The notes beneath the pieces are model-generated. The model made no database searches, was not told where the DNA came from, and saw only the letters and a program-made list of their open reading frames with translations. Both the position numbers and the translations under genes were made by a program. Source: Pantoea sp. GD03673 (lineage in GTDB: Bacteria > Pseudomonadota > Gammaproteobacteria > Enterobacterales > Enterobacteriaceae). Taken from it: a stretch of 64,000 bases of DNA. Shown here in pieces: positions 62,468-64,000 of the stretch; the first letter of the stretch is position 1, and each line of letters begins with the position of its first letter. The DNA is taken from contig NZ_JAOCKJ010000004.1 in the NCBI RefSeq assembly GCF_029844725.1, positions 186,001 to 250,000 of the forward strand, given 5' to 3'.

Positions 62468-63502
62468 TCATAACGATACGCTGGCATTTTTGTTGCCAGC
62501 GGCTCTTAGTACGATGGACGGGCAATGCTCTGGCAGGATAATACTACTGGTCTGTGAGACGGGACCGAGTTTTTCCAGGGTGCCGCATTTGATGCTGACG
62601 TTACCTGAGCCACCCTCAACGATATTGCCGTCTTTCAGCTGTATCCACGCGCCGCCACATTCCAGCAGCAGCTCAGTTTTTGCTGATATTTTCACTTTCC
62701 CATCCTTGCTGGTTATCTGTATGTCCTTCTGCGCCAGCATATCCAGCGCATCACTCTGCGCCTGAATATCCACTTTTCCGGCTGCAGCATAGAGTTTGAT
62801 TCCGACCTTTTTGGCAAACAGACTCAGCGTACTGCCCACGGCCATTCTGAAGGCTTTAGCGATGCTGAAATCGGTATCCTGTCCAGTTCTGGCAATAAGT
62901 TTTTGCCCGGCTGCAAGCTTAATGCTTGACGGGGTCAGCTGAGCGATACCGGAGGGTGCAGAAAGCAACAGCACCTGCTGTTGCAAGTCTTTCGGGGCAT
63001 TGTTGAGCAGTTCGGTTTGTTTCTGTACATCAGCCAGCCCAGCTTTCGCCCGTTCGGCTGCCGTGTGCAGGCTGCCCGCTTCCTGTATTGCGGCTTCCAG
63101 CTCTTGAATTACGGGCTCCATCTCCTGCAGCTTGTCCTGCACCTGTGGCTGGGCATCAGCGGTGATAAACACGCCTTTTGCAGCACGCATGACACCGTGT
63201 CCGTCAGTTCGCAGCTCAGCCCCCTCACCGCGCAGTTCCTTCTGGTTGTCCTCAAGGACGTTATAGCCGAGGTTTAACTCACTGTTTACAGGCGGGGTTG
63301 AGAGGTGAATATGCTCTTTCTGGCGCTCATCCTGCAGACGCAGTTCGTTGGCGGCAGGAGTGCGCAGAATGTAACGGTAGCACTCGCTCAGCGCTTCGCG
63401 GGCATCAAACGATTCCACATCCAGCGGGATATCGCAGCCTTTAATCTGCAAGTGATAGCGGTCGAGTGTGTCAGCATTGAGAACGTACGGCAGTGAGGTC
63501 AT
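62468..63502 (-). CDS. vgrG: Internally deleted VgrG (base and spike removed), right copy
   Basis: 344 residues. The first 44 match the left VgrG (RYHLQIKGCDIPLDVESF, REALSECYRY), and residue 45 onwards (ILRTPAANELRLQDERQKEH) matches left residue 494 onwards, so about 449 residues are missing with the frame kept. The lost part is the gp27-like base and the OB-fold; the DUF2345 beta-helix is whole. It cannot form a normal spike, but might still be made. Function unknown; a pseudogene is the cautious reading. Confidence 0.85.
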   Translation of the reverse strand: MTSLPYVLNADTLDRYHLQIKGCDIPLDVESFDAREALSECYRYILRTPAANELRLQDERQKEHIHLSTPPVNSELNLGYNVLEDNQKELRGEGAELRTDGHGVMRAAKGVFITADAQPQVQDKLQEMEPVIQELEAAIQEAGSLHTAAERAKAGLADVQKQTELLNNAPKDLQQQVLLLSAPSGIAQLTPSSIKLAAGQKLIARTGQDTDFSIAKAFRMAVGSTLSLFAKKVGIKLYAAAGKVDIQAQSDALDMLAQKDIQITSKDGKVKISAKTELLLECGGAWIQLKDGNIVEGGSGNVSIKCGTLEKLGPVSQTSSIILPEHCPSIVLRAAGNKNASVSL

Positions 63503-63645
63503 GGCAGAAAGTCCCTGTATCAGCAGAAGACCTGAACAGACGGCACACTATCGCCCCTCGCCCTGCACCCAGGCGCATCAGGTCATGTTCTGTAACCCGG
63601 TACGCCACACCATCAGCCTGCCGGATCTTGTGTGAAATCGTTCAC

Positions 63646-64000
63646 TCAGCCAGACAGAGAGGCAAGCAGACAATGATGCAGGAGGTAATCAAGACCACAG
63701 TAAAGGGTTATAACCAAAGCCGTCAGCACCATCACATGAAACAGGCGCGAGCGCAGCAGCCCACGGCGCACACCCGGAAGGCATTCGACAATCAGCGGAG
63801 CAGACTGCGGCTGTTCAGCGGCATGGACCAGTACATCGAGGGATTCCATTGCCTGGCGGTGTTCATTTTCATAGCCGGTAAGAAAGCGACAAAACCCAAA
63901 CGCATAAATACGCTGGTACAGCACCAACAAACGCCCGTCCGGCGCCTCCTGACGCAACAGCTTACGTAAATTATCCGGAATGATTTCACCGGCTCTTAAC
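63646..64000 (-). CDS. tssL: TssL (DotU family), right copy, cut by window end
   Basis: C-terminal 117 or so residues: LRAGEIIPDNLRKLLRQEAP, LLVLYQRIYAFGFCRFLTGY, then the membrane helix VMVLTALVITLYCGLDYLL. It matches the left TssL. The frame is open to the window edge, so the start lies beyond. It heads the - strand array. Confidence 0.85.
   Translation of the reverse strand, partial: LRAGEIIPDNLRKLLRQEAPDGRLLVLYQRIYAFGFCRFLTGYENEHRQAMESLDVLVHAAEQPQSAPLIVECLPGVRRGLLRSRLFHVMVLTALVITLYCGLDYLLHHCLLASLSG

Overview
The window looks like a chromosome segment of a Pantoea-like member of the Erwiniaceae (gamma-Proteobacteria, Enterobacterales). The first 9 kb keep the enterobacterial order mrdA-mrdB-rlpA-dacA-ybeD-lipB-lipA-tatE-nitrilase-cspE, with proteins that match my recollection of the E. 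coli products nearly residue for residue. The rest is accessory or rearranged material. Genus is an inference from gene content; I could not search a database.

Layout. 1-5.2 kb: cell-elongation and wall genes (PBP2 end, RodA, RlpA, DacA) followed by ybeD and lipB. 5.3-9 kb: lipA with its own extended -10 promoter and a strong 5'UTR hairpin, then tatE, deaminated-glutathione amidase, a GNAT protein and cspE. 9-22 kb: small proteins (including 27-aa YohP), gluconate permease GntT with two overlapping GntR-type operators shared with a divergent iron alcohol dehydrogenase, a HAD phosphatase whose end lies in a four-copy 26-bp tandem repeat, an RcnB-like protein, a siderophore-binding protein behind a Fur-like palindrome, the SdaC serine transporter, a zinc alcohol dehydrogenase and YcaP. 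22.6-26.4 kb: a 1253-residue open frame joining a TIM-barrel glycosidase-like domain, a glycosyltransferase and a UDP-galactopyranose-mutase-like flavoprotein. 26.4-39 kb: mostly housekeeping or stress genes (AI-2E family permease, lipid kinase, short-Q-loop cytochrome bd oxidase, CorA, DUF481 barrel, VanX-type dipeptidase).

39.4-64 kb is a type VI secretion (T6SS) region. On the + strand: tssL, vgrG, DUF4123 adaptor, VasX-like pore-forming effector, membrane immunity candidate, PAAR, a membrane protein, tssM, a frameshifted membrane gene, decayed tssF and tssG, and an intact tssJ. From the right end, on the - strand, a diverged second copy runs back towards it: tssL (cut by the window), an in-frame-deleted vgrG, DUF4123, effector, immunity candidate, PAAR, a truncated membrane protein, and tssF/tssG remnants. 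The copies meet tail to tail at about 54.2-56.1 kb in a scar made of two dead IS3-family transposase remnants and a fragment of a tyrosine integrase. No tssB, tssC, hcp, tssK, tssE, tssA or clpV is visible here.

How it fits together: each T6SS half carries a coherent delivery cassette (spike, tip, adaptor, toxin, immunity), while the baseplate genes tssF/tssG are ruined in both. The locus is therefore probably a toxin/immunity reservoir or orphan cargo island that would have to borrow an apparatus encoded elsewhere.
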